Assembly (NCBI RefSeq): GCF_024529955.1
Contig: NZ_AP024854.1
Span: 1,674,001-1,738,000, forward strand
Source: Photobacterium toruni
GTDB lineage: Bacteria; Pseudomonadota; Gammaproteobacteria; Enterobacterales; Vibrionaceae
Length of the DNA stretch: 64,000 bases
Reading direction: 5' to 3'
Shown: positions 41,788 through 52,725 of the stretch, piece after piece
Layout: every line of letters begins with the position of its first letter
Numbering within the stretch: the stretch's first letter is position 1
Notes under the pieces: model-generated
What the model saw: only the letters and a program-made list of their open reading frames with translations
What the model was told of the DNA's origin: nothing
Database searches by the model: none
Position numbers and translations under genes: made by a program

Positions 41788-43290
41788 ATGACTTCTACGA
41801 ATGGAAATATACTGGGATCAATCAATGACACCTTAATGGCGATTATTGGTTCAGTAAACGGCGTTTTATGGGGCCAACTTCTCGTTTATTTATTGGTTGG
41901 TGTGGGAATTTACTTTAGTGTTCGTCTTGGATTTATTCAAATACGTCAATTCCGTCACTCAATCGATGTATTAAAAAGCGGCCGTGAAATAGAAAATGGC
42001 ATTAGCTCTTATCAAGTTTTTTGTACATCAATGGCTGCTCGTGTTGGCACTGGTAATATGGCAGGTGTTGCTGTTGCACTAACTATTGGTGGTCCAGGTG
42101 CTATTTTTTGGATGTGGCTAATTGCTATCTTTGGAATGGCTACGGCATTTATTGAATCAACCCTTGCTCAAGTATACAAAGTAAAAGACGTTGATGGTCA
42201 ATACCGTGGTGGCCCTGCTTATTATATGGAGCAAGGTCTTGGTAAGCGTTGGATGGGTACTCTTTTTTCAATCTGTCTTATTATTGCTTTTGGTTTTGTC
42301 TTCAATGCCGTTCAAGCAAACACCATCACAGACGCACTACACCACTCTTTTGGTTGGGATGAAACGACTCAAGGTATTGTGATTGTTATCTTTACTGCCT
42401 TTTTTATCATGGGTGGTTTACGCCGAGTTGCAACAGCATCAACAAAAATTGTACCTATCATGGCTGTTGGTTACTTAGCTATCGCACTTGTTATTGTGAT
42501 AATGAACATTACTGAATTACCAGCCGTACTTACACTGATTGTTAAAAGTGCATTTGGTTGGCATGAAGCTGTTGCCGGTGGTGTTGCTTTTACTGCTTCA
42601 CAAGCAATGCAAAGCGGTATTGCCCGTGGCTTATTTTCAAATGAAGCAGGCATGGGTTCAGCAGCTAACGTTGCAGCAAGTGCGACCCCTAACCCTAACC
42701 ACCCCGCTTCACAAGGCTTTGTGCAAATGTTAGGTGTGTTTGTTGATACTATTGTTATTTGTACAGCATCAGCAGCAATGATCATGCTTTCTGGCGTAAT
42801 GAACACACCAGATGCAGGAACAGGTATTGCGTTACTACAACAAGCATTAAGTAATCAACTCGGCGACTGGACAACGTATTTTATTGCTTCCGCTATCTTA
42901 CTATTTTGTTTCTCATCGATTATTGCAAACTACACTTATGCAGAAACAAATATTATGTTCTTAAATGGTAATACTAAAAAAGGCCTATTATTATTCCGCC
43001 TTTGTGTATTAGGGATGGTAATGTTTGGTGCTGTTGCTTCTCTTCCTGTTGTTTGGAGCATGGCTGACGTTTCTATGGGCTTAATGGCTCTAGTTAATAT
43101 TATCGCTCTTATCTTCCTTTCGGGATTAGCCATTAAGGTTATCAAAGATTATGAAGAACAACTTAAAGCAGGTAAAACACCAGAATTTGATCGCTCTAAG
43201 TTTAAAGAACTGAAAGATATTGAAGGGGCATGGCACCCTGATACTATTGCAGAAGCACGTGAAGCAAATGGAAACACGTTTGATAAATAA
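41788..43290 (+). CDS. Sodium:alanine/glycine symporter (AGCS family), paralogue 1
   Basis: 500 residues, about eleven membrane segments. Family blocks: YFSVRLGFIQIRQF, ARVGTGNMAGVAVALTIGGPGAIFWMW, GGPAYYMEQGLG, and FSNEAGMGSAANVAASA. ACAGGAAAA precedes the start. Imports alanine or glycine with sodium. Longer at the C-terminus than paralogue 2 (56261), with about 45 charged residues. Monocistronic. Confidence 0.93.
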   Translation: MTSTNGNILGSINDTLMAIIGSVNGVLWGQLLVYLLVGVGIYFSVRLGFIQIRQFRHSIDVLKSGREIENGISSYQVFCTSMAARVGTGNMAGVAVALTIGGPGAIFWMWLIAIFGMATAFIESTLAQVYKVKDVDGQYRGGPAYYMEQGLGKRWMGTLFSICLIIAFGFVFNAVQANTITDALHHSFGWDETTQGIVIVIFTAFFIMGGLRRVATASTKIVPIMAVGYLAIALVIVIMNITELPAVLTLIVKSAFGWHEAVAGGVAFTASQAMQSGIARGLFSNEAGMGSAANVAASATPNPNHPASQGFVQMLGVFVDTIVICTASAAMIMLSGVMNTPDAGTGIALLQQALSNQLGDWTTYFIASAILLFCFSSIIANYTYAETNIMFLNGNTKKGLLLFRLCVLGMVMFGAVASLPVVWSMADVSMGLMALVNIIALIFLSGLAIKVIKDYEEQLKAGKTPEFDRSKFKELKDIEGAWHPDTIAEAREANGNTFDK

Positions 43291-43317
43291 AATAATCAAA
43301 TAGTATCTTTATATTTA

Positions 43318-43345
43318 AACCAGTCAGTAATGGCTGGTTTTTTTG
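43318..43345 (+). terminator. Terminator of AGCS symporter 1
   Basis: AACCAGTCA / TGGCTGGTT stem with four-base loop and eight T. Confidence 0.85.
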
Positions 43346-43560
43346 TCTCTATTTTAAATATAACAGTATTATACCAATATCATTAATTAAGTAATCATCT
43401 TTCAAAAGCATTCGATTCGCTATCACTTTCGCGTGTATTCGCTGTAAGGCATGCTGAAAAAGGTTATTAAATTAGGCAAGAACTTATTATGATTGATATT
43501 ATTTAGACAAAAATAAAAGGCTAGAGAAATTATTTCTTTAGCCTTAGAAGTATTTAAACA

Positions 43561-43842
43561 TTATAAGTAACCATGTTGGCTTTTCCAGCTTTCACTCATT
43601 TGTGCTAAAACACACGCAGGAAGTGGACGATGAGCTTTTGCAGGCTGTGAGGCTATTTTACGATAACCGCTTGCTTGCAGTCTTAAATCAAAAGCTTGAT
43701 CAATTGGCTTGCCAGCTCGTGCTAAATCCCAACGGAAAACACGCAGTGCTGTATATTCATGTTGTTCAATTTCGCCACCATAAGGATACATGAGCACTTT
43801 AGCATATGCTTGATTTGCCAATTCGAAGTTCACATTAATCAT
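43561..43842 (-). CDS. Small conserved-looking protein of unknown function
   Basis: 93 residues, basic and soluble. MINVNFELANQAYAKVLMYP at the start, ARAGKPIDQAFDLRLQASGY in the middle. AGGAG lies a few bases upstream of the ATG (seen as CTCCT at 43850-43854). Family not recognised. A hairpin AAGGCTAGAG ... TTTAGCCTT just downstream (about 43517-43548) may end it. Confidence 0.6.
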   Translation of the reverse strand: MINVNFELANQAYAKVLMYPYGGEIEQHEYTALRVFRWDLARAGKPIDQAFDLRLQASGYRKIASQPAKAHRPLPACVLAQMSESWKSQHGYL

Positions 43843-44134
43843 GAGTTTCTCCTTAGCACCTATTGGCTATCACTACTACCAAGGGCTATATTTAACGTAA
43901 AACGTTACAGTGTCGCATGCAAGTCATTTCGCAAAGATCTTGATGTAAAACGGTATATATAACTAAATTATGTGATACCACACTCAATATTGTATGGTTA
44001 CCACCCACTTATCGATTAAAAAAAAATCAACAATAATGAAATTTGCCCAATGGTATCAGTTTCTAAAAATTGCTCTTTAAACCCGTTATAAGCTGCATTA
44101 CTATGCTAGTTATAACCACTTCAAGGACTACATA

Positions 44135-44500
44135 ATGCAACCAATACAAGTGCAACCTAACCCACAAATTGCCGTTATTTTTAAAACATGGTCTACGGAG
44201 TGGGCTAAAGAAGCAGCAGCAGGAAAAAAAGATGCTGCCAATCAATTTCATACGGTATATAACATTGCTGCTGATTTATTCGCTAAAGGTGGTGAAATTG
44301 ATATCTCTGTTATTTCTGCGTTATTTAATGACTGTAAGCAAAAAACAGAAATGGCAGAACAACTGGTTAATAAAATACAAATCAGTTTAAAAGATGATGA
44401 TGAACGTGCACAACAATTAATCAAAAAAGTAAATACAGCTGCACAAGATGCTGCTTTTGCAATGAATTATCTTGGTCAATTATTGCTACAATCAGCTTAA
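44135..44500 (+). CDS. Small helical protein of unknown function
   Basis: 121 residues, predicted helical, no signal peptide. Contains WSTEWAKEAAAGKKDAANQF and a C-terminal heptad-like part (AEQLVNKIQISLKDDDERAQ). Not recognised. AAGGA is upstream of the ATG and a terminator follows, so it is very likely a real single gene. Confidence 0.62.
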   Translation: MQPIQVQPNPQIAVIFKTWSTEWAKEAAAGKKDAANQFHTVYNIAADLFAKGGEIDISVISALFNDCKQKTEMAEQLVNKIQISLKDDDERAQQLIKKVNTAAQDAAFAMNYLGQLLLQSA

Positions 44501-44508
44501 TTAAATGA

Positions 44509-44546
44509 AAAAAGCAGTGTCTCACACGATGCACTGCCTTTATTTT
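44509..44546 (+). terminator. Terminator of 121-residue gene
   Basis: AAAGCAGTG / GCACTGCCTTT-type stem (GCAGTG pairing CACTGC) followed by T-run. Confidence 0.75.
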
Positions 44547-44669
44547 TATAGCATCACTAATAACGTATTACTTGTATTGCACTATTTATCATTTTTCACG
44601 GCTCATTTAGTTTTCTTTTCAACTATATTTTGTCGTATCTGCATGTTTCACTATTAACAAGCCGCCATC

Positions 44670-46604
44670 ATGAAAATAACAACGTTAACGACTATGTTTA
44701 GCCGCTGGTTTTCCAATGCAGCAGACATCCCCGATTCTATTCGTATAACTATTCCAATGTTAGTTAGCCTAGGTGTATTTTATGGCTTAGGTTTTACTAG
44801 TGCCGGAATCTCAGGTTTAATTACAGCGTGGTTACTCGGGGTTCAAGCGCGAAATCTACCCTATTTAAAAAGATTACAAATACTGTCTATTTCAGTACTA
44901 ATCACCGTTGTTGCAACCTATTTAGCTTTTTTAGTCTTTAGTTATATGTGGCTAAGTGCTATTACATTATGCTCTATTGCTATCCTTTATGGCCTAATGT
45001 CTAACCAACGTCCTCACATTCGCTTGTTTGGTTATAACTTTGGCTTTATCTACATTATGGCAATTCATTTTGCTTCTGTCGGTGATAGTTTAGTTATTGT
45101 TCTTATGGCTAATGTCTTCGCTGGCTTTAGTGTTATGCTATCTTCATTAGTTTTATGGCCTTTTTTTAAAGGACGCATATTGCATCAACATACAGTGACT
45201 GTACACAATGCACTGGCCGATTGGCTTAATGAATTACGCTTTTCTAATAATGAAACTCAATTGGCAGCAAGACGCCAGTTCTTTTATCAAAGTGCGCATA
45301 ATTTGGCGTATTACAGTAATTCTGTTTCCTCCTCAAAACGCGCACTACAAATAAAAATAGAGCTACAACGTTTATTAGAAATGTCTGAGTATATTATTTG
45401 TTTAGAACGGGTGCTTAGCTTTGATATTCATACAACAACCCGAGTTAAACTTTTTGAGTGGATAGAAAAAGCAGTAGAACAATTAAGAAACAAGCAACAG
45501 ATCACAGCAACCTTTACTACTAACGAATACAAAAATACAATATATATAATTGATATAATAGAAAAATTCAAACGCTGCTATAACTTTGATACCTTTTCTT
45601 CGCCCGATAACAGTAAAAATATCTATTTATTTACAAGTGATAGTGAAGCATTTATTAGTGATTTCCGTCTTGCACTTAAGTTTAATTCTAAAGAATGGCG
45701 TCATGCTGGAAAAATTGCGGTTACATTAGCGGTAACTCAATTTTTAACTGAGTTCTATCACTTACCACAAGGTTATTGGATCTCATTAACTGCATTTATT
45801 GTATTGCTGACTTCATCAATGGCGGTAACTAATCATAGAATTTGGAATCGTTTCTCTGGTACTGCATTAGGGGGAATTTATTGCTTCATCTGTTTGTATT
45901 TCGTGCCTCCACAGCACCTCTTATTATTAACAAGTATTTCAGTATTTTTTTCTTTCACGTCATACCACAAAGAACGTTACGACATTCATGTTTTCTGGCT
46001 AACATCAATGATTGTATTCGCTATTAGCTTGTTATCCCCTGATAATACATATGTATCTTTTTATCGTATTATCGATACATTATTTGGGGTAACTATTGCA
46101 TTTTCGGTGAATTACTTCATTGCACCAAGCTGGACAATGACATGGCTAGATCGTCACACTGCTAGCATGATAAAGTCTCAAATTTTATATGTTGCTGTAT
46201 TAGATAAGCCTCAATGGGAACAAAAAATCAACTTATACCAAAGCCAACAACGCTATTATGCATTAAATGGTGAGGTGATGAATTTACTAAAAGAACCAAA
46301 CTTAAGCCCTCGCACATCAAAAGACTGGCTTAGCTTATTAGTATTAATTCAACGTTTAAATGATGCATTATTATTAGCAACCAAATTAGGTATTCAATCA
46401 GATAAACCACAGTCTACCGCCCGTTGGATCAGTCAATTACAGTGGGTAAAACAAACGTTTCCAGATCGTTGTAAACATGGTGAAATGCCACCATTTGATC
46501 CTGAAACAACACCACTACCTGACGATATGTTGTGTGCATTAATAGAAAAAGATATTCAGCAGCTTACTGCGTGGATGCTCTATCAACGGGCATTTGTCGT
46601 GTAA
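44670..46604 (+). CDS. FUSC family (YccS/AaeB-like) membrane protein
   Basis: 644 residues in the two-half layout of large FUSC proteins: membrane helices in about 25-165, a cytoplasmic helical part about 170-340, a second membrane group about 350-475 (KIAVTLAVTQFLTEF, then YWISLTAFIVLLTS), and a cytoplasmic tail. Probably an exporter of aromatic acids or similar. About twice the length of the FUSC protein at 19645, which has only one half. Monocistronic. Confidence 0.82.
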   Translation: MKITTLTTMFSRWFSNAADIPDSIRITIPMLVSLGVFYGLGFTSAGISGLITAWLLGVQARNLPYLKRLQILSISVLITVVATYLAFLVFSYMWLSAITLCSIAILYGLMSNQRPHIRLFGYNFGFIYIMAIHFASVGDSLVIVLMANVFAGFSVMLSSLVLWPFFKGRILHQHTVTVHNALADWLNELRFSNNETQLAARRQFFYQSAHNLAYYSNSVSSSKRALQIKIELQRLLEMSEYIICLERVLSFDIHTTTRVKLFEWIEKAVEQLRNKQQITATFTTNEYKNTIYIIDIIEKFKRCYNFDTFSSPDNSKNIYLFTSDSEAFISDFRLALKFNSKEWRHAGKIAVTLAVTQFLTEFYHLPQGYWISLTAFIVLLTSSMAVTNHRIWNRFSGTALGGIYCFICLYFVPPQHLLLLTSISVFFSFTSYHKERYDIHVFWLTSMIVFAISLLSPDNTYVSFYRIIDTLFGVTIAFSVNYFIAPSWTMTWLDRHTASMIKSQILYVAVLDKPQWEQKINLYQSQQRYYALNGEVMNLLKEPNLSPRTSKDWLSLLVLIQRLNDALLLATKLGIQSDKPQSTARWISQLQWVKQTFPDRCKHGEMPPFDPETTPLPDDMLCALIEKDIQQLTAWMLYQRAFVV

Positions 46605-46624
46605 GTAATGTGGACGCTTTAAAA

Positions 46625-46669
46625 TAGCAAAAAGCCGCGAACCTTTATTGATTCGCGGCGTTATTGCTA
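46625..46669. terminator. Bidirectional terminator between FUSC gene and M60 lipoprotein gene
   Basis: GCCGCGAA / TTCGCGGC stem (46634-46641 / 46652-46659), extended by TAGCAA / TTGCTA outside; between convergent genes. Confidence 0.85.
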
Positions 46670-46684
46670 AAAAATATATGCTAT

Positions 46685-49600
46685 TTAGTTCATTTTACGA
46701 ACTGTTATTGCGTTAATCTTTAACGGATCACGCTGTGGTGCATCAAGTTTTAGCGCTTTTACTGCCGCACGTCCGGCATTCGTAACACCACCTTCATAAG
46801 AAGGCTCTGTCACACCAGGGATCATATAAGCTTTTGAACCTGGTGACCAAGCATTAAAGAAACCACTTAGATCAGTTTGTGCAGCATAAGATGCACACAC
46901 CATTAGTTGATCTCCTTTACTCAAACCTGATGTCGATTGACAAACATTAGGTGACGGTAATTGCATATTGTCTTCTAAATTACCACGCGTTAAGCGATGC
47001 ATTAGTTTAAATAAATTCCACCCCTTCATACCATCAACATCAGTAACATAATAGCTTGGTAACTTTCCTTTCACTATATTAGTAATATCGAATTCAGTTT
47101 CAGCCCACTCTTTCAATTGAGCAAACATCACAAGTCGCTCACCATTACCACCAGCAGCCCAAGCATAAGGTGTTTCTAAGTTAACGAAAGCTGGAGCCAT
47201 ACGAATATCTTGCTCAACACGTGCCATTTTACCTAGATGCTTATCCTGCATATAAAGAGCCAGAATATTATTTACAACCTCTGTAGAGCCTTCAACGTTA
47301 AAGGGTGCTTCAGCTGCGTTATGACCAACTTCATGCCATAACAACCAACTGTTTAATGGTGACATTTTAATATCACTACTATTAGTATCAAAGCTGATGT
47401 TCATAACAGGATAACCTGAATGTGCGGCACCAATAGAGATAGCAACATCATTAACGACATGATGTTTATTATTAGGCAGTGTCGTATCTGTTACTTTTTT
47501 ATGACGTCCTGTACCTTCACTATTAATTTCATCTCGCGCATAAAAATCATTTAGATCTTCAGCAAAAATATCTAACTCTTGCGTAAATTTCTGTGGACTA
47601 CCGCCATAATTGCTGGCTTGAAGATTCTTTGTGGCCGCCGTATAAATAAAGCTATCAGATTCAATTTCACCAATTGGAGCAACTGACTCTTGCGGATTTA
47701 CCCAAGCATTATTTTTGTACCATGGCGCGGCAACTGTTCCATCTAGATTAACAGTTACATTTCCTGTTTCACTACCTGATACATAAATCAAGCCACCGTA
47801 AGGTGCCGTAAATGTTTCACTACCACCAGCTAATAATGTGAATGATTTAGAAACACGTGGTGGGCGCAGTAAACCCAACTCATGCTTTTCACGACCAGTT
47901 AAATCGTCAGCTAAAGCCACCGTGATTGTTACTGGATTACTATTTCCTTGAACTGAAATAGTAAATGGCTGTTGTGCCACAGCCCATTGACCTGTTGATT
48001 GTCGATTACCTGCATACCATGCAACAGTATTATTCGATAAATCAACCTCGACACTGGCTGATGATGAACCTTTCGCCTCACCCGGATATTGACGAATATC
48101 CGCCTTAATATCTAAATCAAAATATGAACGCCCCAGCATTAAGCGTGTTAATGGTTTTTCCATATAGTTAAGTGGATAGCTTGGGTTCATCCAGCCTTGG
48201 TATTCAGTATTTACATCGCTATTCGCGCCATAAACCATATTATTATCGGCAAGGCTTTGAGCCAGTTCAGGGCTACAAACTGTTTGACTATCGGCTTCAT
48301 CTCCATAACAATTTAGGAACTCAGTAAAGCGTTTAAAGCCTAGTTCATCTTTATTAACGCCTGATTCATAACTGTAATCAAGATCATTCCACAACCATAC
48401 TGTCATATTTTGATAAATACGATTTAGATCAACACTATTTAAACGCTCACCTTGATGACCTTTCGTGCGGAAGTACAATTCATGCTGATATAAGCGTTCA
48501 ATATTAGTACCAAGATCAGCTGCTTTTACCATCGCTTTCGCTGTAGCTTCATTAAGATCTAATTCAGAATAAATTGGACGGTACATAGTGCCCGTTAACT
48601 TAATACCATTACCAGGTCTGCGCTCTAAACAATTGACTTCATAATGATAATTATCATCAGAACACTCTTTATAGCCATCAAAAGCTGTTAATAATGCTGC
48701 TTTTTCTATTGATATTTGATCTGCTGATTTACCTGCTGTATCAATAAAAGCTAACTGTGATTCGTACTTTTCTGTCACCATATTAAAATATGACTTACGA
48801 GCAACTTCTAACTTAGGTTTATCATCAGGTTTTCCTTGTAGAATATAATCCCAAGAAACCTCACCTGTTGTTTCATCAATATTATAAGGAAGCTTAATAC
48901 CCTCTTGGCCTTTTACTGTCGCGTATCTTTCAATAACCCAAAAATCATGCTCGCGCTGTGATCTAATACGATCAGGGTATCCCCAACTCGGGCCACCATT
49001 TTGAACTACAGATTCTCCATTAACAGCGATACCGACACTATCAAATAAACGTCTAATATCATCATTTGGTTTACCATTTATACTTTCAACAATGATTACT
49101 TTACCGCCCACTTCTATATATTGAATAAGATCCGTAACATCTTGCTCTGTTAATAATGGTCTTGATAGATCAGCAAGCATAGGATCATGATCATTTGGCT
49201 TATCTTGATATTCATGAGTGCGAATAATCAATAGCGGTATATCTTTTGGAGTAAGGCCAGCAAAACTATTAACTATTTTAGTTTCCACATTAAATTGTGG
49301 ATCAATGTTAAATATCGCCTCATTACCATGCCATGTAGTGTGCTTCCTGAAATATGTCTTAGTAATATTTGTTCCTACCGTTATAGGAGCACCACTAAGA
49401 TCATATTTATCCGCTAACAAATAACGAAAAGTATTCTTAAAGAAATTTGCCATATCTGCTGTATCAGTAGCTCTTCCTGCTGGAACAATACATTTACCTT
49501 CAGATGTTACTCCACCTTCCCAACTATAATTACGTGGGCAAACTAAAATACTGGTATAGCGAGCATTACCGAGCAACATTGCTTGTCCTGCACCTAACTC

Positions 49601-51226
49601 GCCGAGACTAATAAAAGGCAAACCAAAAGTGGCAGTATCGGCACCAACAACTGCAGGCTCTACTATTGATGGTGCTTCAGTAATATAAGTAAGACCTCTT
49701 TCATCCCACGCTTTCTTTTCCTTAAAACCTAACCAAAAATTATTATCATTACGTGTCATCATAATCGGAAATGCACGATTGGAAATATTTATAGCGCCCT
49801 GTCCTCGAACAAAACCAGCACTACCATAATAGTTACCACCAGGATCAGAGAACACATGAAATTTCTCTACTGGCATCCAACCATCTTTAACTGCATCTGC
49901 ACCTGCGCCCCAAAGCTTATTAATATCAGCTTGAATATTTGGCTCTGTTACTGTTGCAGTACGTGGAAATGACAATGGTGAAAATAACAGGTTTGATTTA
50001 CACGTTTCACCACAAATTGCACTATCAATCTGTTGTGCTAAGCCTGATTCAAATTGCTTATCAAATTCACCAACAACAGGTTTTAATTCACCAGTACCAT
50101 TATCTAATTGTACTGATTCAGAAAGTTCGATATTTAGCGCTTCATTAATCACATTTGGATATTGAGCAAATACATTATGAACACGTTCGGAAATATAAAT
50201 ATGATCAGTAGCGTCAGAATAACGTTGTAATAAGCGAGCAATATTACGACCAGCATGCCCTTCAGCTAAATCTGCTACCGTAAATTGGGTTTTATTAGCT
50301 TTAAGCTCACCTAATTCAAACGTATCAATACCAAAAGCAACACTTTCGCCCCAGCTAAAGCTAAATTTACCTTGATCATCAGTTTGCCCACGCCCTGATG
50401 GGCTGTAATACTCGACACCCACAATAGGTTGACCATCAAGATCACGTAAAAACCCTTCCGTTAAGATCATTTTAGTTGGCTGGTAACTTAAATTTTGCTC
50501 TGCATTTGCACTCACAAAATGACTGTTTAAATCATTACTCGTTCCTGGTGTAACAACGGGTTGTGATTCAGGTTCATGGGTTGATGGTTTACTGTCAGTG
50601 TCTGTACTTTCATCAAGTTTATCGCTAATCAACGCATTAAATTCAGCGGTTGGAAGCAATAAATCATTAGAATTATAGAAATTATTAAACCGTAATTGGT
50701 CAAGAGCCGATAATTTAAAATCAATAACCTTACCGCTTTCAACAGCCATTTTATTTAATAATGCTTGTGTATTAGCAATTGCCTTAATACGTTCATCATC
50801 AGTAAAAGCAACAAATCGATCAGACTCAGCAAGTGTTAATTGCTTGATTCTTTCTTTTGATCCTGACTTAGTCGCTTGTAATTTTACTGCAGTAAACGTT
50901 GCTAATTTGATGCTTTCATATGAGCAGTCGAAAGTATCACCATCTTCGATAATAAAATCAGTCGCGGGTGAACCATTACAATGCACACTAGCACCAAAAT
51001 TCATGTCACCATTAAGAGAAAATACACCAGTTGCAGGAGGAATAACGGGATCGACTGGTGGTAAAATATCGGGTATTTCAGGATCAACTGGCGGTGTTAT
51101 CTCAGGATCAACAACTGGTGGTGGTGGAATAGGATCACTTGAATCACTACCACCATTACAGCCCATCATTAATGCAGATGATATTGCTAATACGATTAAC
51201 TTTTTATTGGCCACAAAAACTTCCAT
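46685..51226 (-). CDS. SslE/AcfD-like lipoprotein with M60 metallopeptidase domain
   Basis: 1513 residues, close to the size of SslE/AcfD. Lipoprotein signal with SALMMGC as lipobox, then a Pro/Asp-rich linker (PPPPVVDPEITPPVDPEIP). A GTG at 51214 with GGAAG just upstream may be the true start, giving MANKKLIVLAISS. The M60 active site is HEVGH (about 1298-1302) with the downstream Glu in EGSTEVVNN. SslE and AcfD are exported by the type II system to the surface, degrade mucin and help colonisation. Mucin or chitin-surface action here is by family. Confidence 0.9.
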   Translation of the reverse strand: MEVFVANKKLIVLAISSALMMGCNGGSDSSDPIPPPPVVDPEITPPVDPEIPDILPPVDPVIPPATGVFSLNGDMNFGASVHCNGSPATDFIIEDGDTFDCSYESIKLATFTAVKLQATKSGSKERIKQLTLAESDRFVAFTDDERIKAIANTQALLNKMAVESGKVIDFKLSALDQLRFNNFYNSNDLLLPTAEFNALISDKLDESTDTDSKPSTHEPESQPVVTPGTSNDLNSHFVSANAEQNLSYQPTKMILTEGFLRDLDGQPIVGVEYYSPSGRGQTDDQGKFSFSWGESVAFGIDTFELGELKANKTQFTVADLAEGHAGRNIARLLQRYSDATDHIYISERVHNVFAQYPNVINEALNIELSESVQLDNGTGELKPVVGEFDKQFESGLAQQIDSAICGETCKSNLLFSPLSFPRTATVTEPNIQADINKLWGAGADAVKDGWMPVEKFHVFSDPGGNYYGSAGFVRGQGAINISNRAFPIMMTRNDNNFWLGFKEKKAWDERGLTYITEAPSIVEPAVVGADTATFGLPFISLGELGAGQAMLLGNARYTSILVCPRNYSWEGGVTSEGKCIVPAGRATDTADMANFFKNTFRYLLADKYDLSGAPITVGTNITKTYFRKHTTWHGNEAIFNIDPQFNVETKIVNSFAGLTPKDIPLLIIRTHEYQDKPNDHDPMLADLSRPLLTEQDVTDLIQYIEVGGKVIIVESINGKPNDDIRRLFDSVGIAVNGESVVQNGGPSWGYPDRIRSQREHDFWVIERYATVKGQEGIKLPYNIDETTGEVSWDYILQGKPDDKPKLEVARKSYFNMVTEKYESQLAFIDTAGKSADQISIEKAALLTAFDGYKECSDDNYHYEVNCLERRPGNGIKLTGTMYRPIYSELDLNEATAKAMVKAADLGTNIERLYQHELYFRTKGHQGERLNSVDLNRIYQNMTVWLWNDLDYSYESGVNKDELGFKRFTEFLNCYGDEADSQTVCSPELAQSLADNNMVYGANSDVNTEYQGWMNPSYPLNYMEKPLTRLMLGRSYFDLDIKADIRQYPGEAKGSSSASVEVDLSNNTVAWYAGNRQSTGQWAVAQQPFTISVQGNSNPVTITVALADDLTGREKHELGLLRPPRVSKSFTLLAGGSETFTAPYGGLIYVSGSETGNVTVNLDGTVAAPWYKNNAWVNPQESVAPIGEIESDSFIYTAATKNLQASNYGGSPQKFTQELDIFAEDLNDFYARDEINSEGTGRHKKVTDTTLPNNKHHVVNDVAISIGAAHSGYPVMNISFDTNSSDIKMSPLNSWLLWHEVGHNAAEAPFNVEGSTEVVNNILALYMQDKHLGKMARVEQDIRMAPAFVNLETPYAWAAGGNGERLVMFAQLKEWAETEFDITNIVKGKLPSYYVTDVDGMKGWNLFKLMHRLTRGNLEDNMQLPSPNVCQSTSGLSKGDQLMVCASYAAQTDLSGFFNAWSPGSKAYMIPGVTEPSYEGGVTNAGRAAVKALKLDAPQRDPLKINAITVRKMN

Positions 51227-51392
51227 AATATTTTATTATTGTATATATATGGAGGTTTATATACTGGAACATACCAAGAAAGCAATCACTGTTATCACAA
51301 AAAACACCAATCTAGCTATGATAGCTAGAAACAATAAACACTTTAAAAACAAATAATTAAATTATTACACTGTGAAACATTATGATACAAAC

Positions 51393-52118
51393 TCACGGAT
51401 AAGTCGTTACTGTTTTATCTTTGGTATTTACGGATAAATAAAAATTATTATCTGATTCTTCATAACGGTTAAAACTAAATAGGAAACACTGCTGACAATC
51501 AAAAATAGGCTGAGAATAATTGAGGGCTAAATTACTACCACCATTACGGTAATATTGACTATCAAGAGCTAATCCTACTGCTACTAATGCTTGTTGGCGG
51601 TTATTGAACTCAGGTGCTTTACTTATATCTGTAAGATAATGGCCTGTATTATATTCAATACGGTACATTTTATTATCATCAGCAATTAAAATATCCCGCC
51701 ATCCATTATGTAATTCATCCGCCATAAGAATCGGGCGGTAAATATTTATCCATGCTGCTAATTTTTTCTGGTTATGGCTAAATAAAAAGCCCTGACAACC
51801 TTTTTTTGTGCAAAAATCATCAATTTGCATAAGAATAAAAACTTCATCACTGCCATTATTATTTAAATCTGCATATCCATAAATATAGGGTGCTAACCCA
51901 TTTTCCTCTAAAGGCAGCCCTTGATCGGGTTTTAATATATATTTATGTACAATTTCTGCAGCAAATTCTGCTCGTTCTTTATCATTTTCTAAATACAATG
52001 AGCTTTTAGTTCCCGTCAAAGAATGATCATTATGAATTCGATTTGCTATCATTACGGCACCAACACATACCACCGCCAACAATAAATATAATGCCCCATA
52101 TTTAATCATTCTTAACAC
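51393..52118 (-). CDS. Membrane-anchored periplasmic protein, unknown
   Basis: 241 residues: an N-terminal hydrophobic segment (GALYLLLAVVCVGAVMIA) acting as signal anchor, then a periplasmic domain with YADLNNNGSDEVFILM, a Ca-binding-loop-like DxNxNGxDE as in FG-GAP or dockerin-type repeats, and paired Cys (FCTKKGC; FDCQQC). Family not recognised. Lies between the M60 lipoprotein gene and a small membrane protein gene on the same strand. Confidence 0.6.
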   Translation of the reverse strand: MLRMIKYGALYLLLAVVCVGAVMIANRIHNDHSLTGTKSSLYLENDKERAEFAAEIVHKYILKPDQGLPLEENGLAPYIYGYADLNNNGSDEVFILMQIDDFCTKKGCQGFLFSHNQKKLAAWINIYRPILMADELHNGWRDILIADDNKMYRIEYNTGHYLTDISKAPEFNNRQQALVAVGLALDSQYYRNGGSNLALNYSQPIFDCQQCFLFSFNRYEESDNNFYLSVNTKDKTVTTYP

Positions 52119-52220
52119 CTTTATTAAGCTACCCCTTTTAGTGTACTAACGATGATGTATTTTCGCTGGTTCTATTGTAATAAAAACCGTTAGTGACAAA
52201 GCCAACTAACGATTATCGTA

Positions 52221-52661
52221 TTATCCATTTAAATTTTTTCGACTTCCCTTTCTCGGTTCCTCAATAACCCGTCGATGCCAAATTGAGTAATGCCGTAATC
52301 CTGCCGGTCCATGAGCAATAAAGACTGAAAGTAATAGTACCGTAATATAAATATTGGATTGGTGCTGTGGAAGAACAACAATAGAAGAAAGTAATCCTAA
52401 TTTAATAAACGTTAATACACCTTTGAGTTGAATTAACCATAACGTTGAACGATAAATTTCTTGTGCCATCATCAAAACACCGGAGCACATAGCTAATAAC
52501 CACCAGTTGAGCCATAACGCTTGATCAAGATGGAAAATAAAGCCACCACTTGATATAGCAACGCCTAGAATATGCAAGGCACGAATGGATGTTTTGCTTA
52601 ACCGTTGAATCCAGAAGCGAGTTTCAGATAATTGATATTGAGACGATGAATGTTTAGTCAT
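52221..52661 (-). CDS. Small integral membrane protein, unknown
   Basis: 146 residues with about four membrane segments (RALHILGVAISSGGFIFHL, WLNWWLLAMCSGVLMM, and two more) and a basic tail. The layout is like uncharacterised DUF-type inner membrane proteins. It lies about 65 bases after the split HAD phosphatase gene and could be co-transcribed with it. Confidence 0.6.
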   Translation of the reverse strand: MTKHSSSQYQLSETRFWIQRLSKTSIRALHILGVAISSGGFIFHLDQALWLNWWLLAMCSGVLMMAQEIYRSTLWLIQLKGVLTFIKLGLLSSIVVLPQHQSNIYITVLLLSVFIAHGPAGLRHYSIWHRRVIEEPRKGSRKNLNG

Positions 52662-52725
52662 TATGACATCACTAATAAGTAAAAAAACGCCACCAGCATA
52701 ACGTATTTATCTCAATGGCTAAACC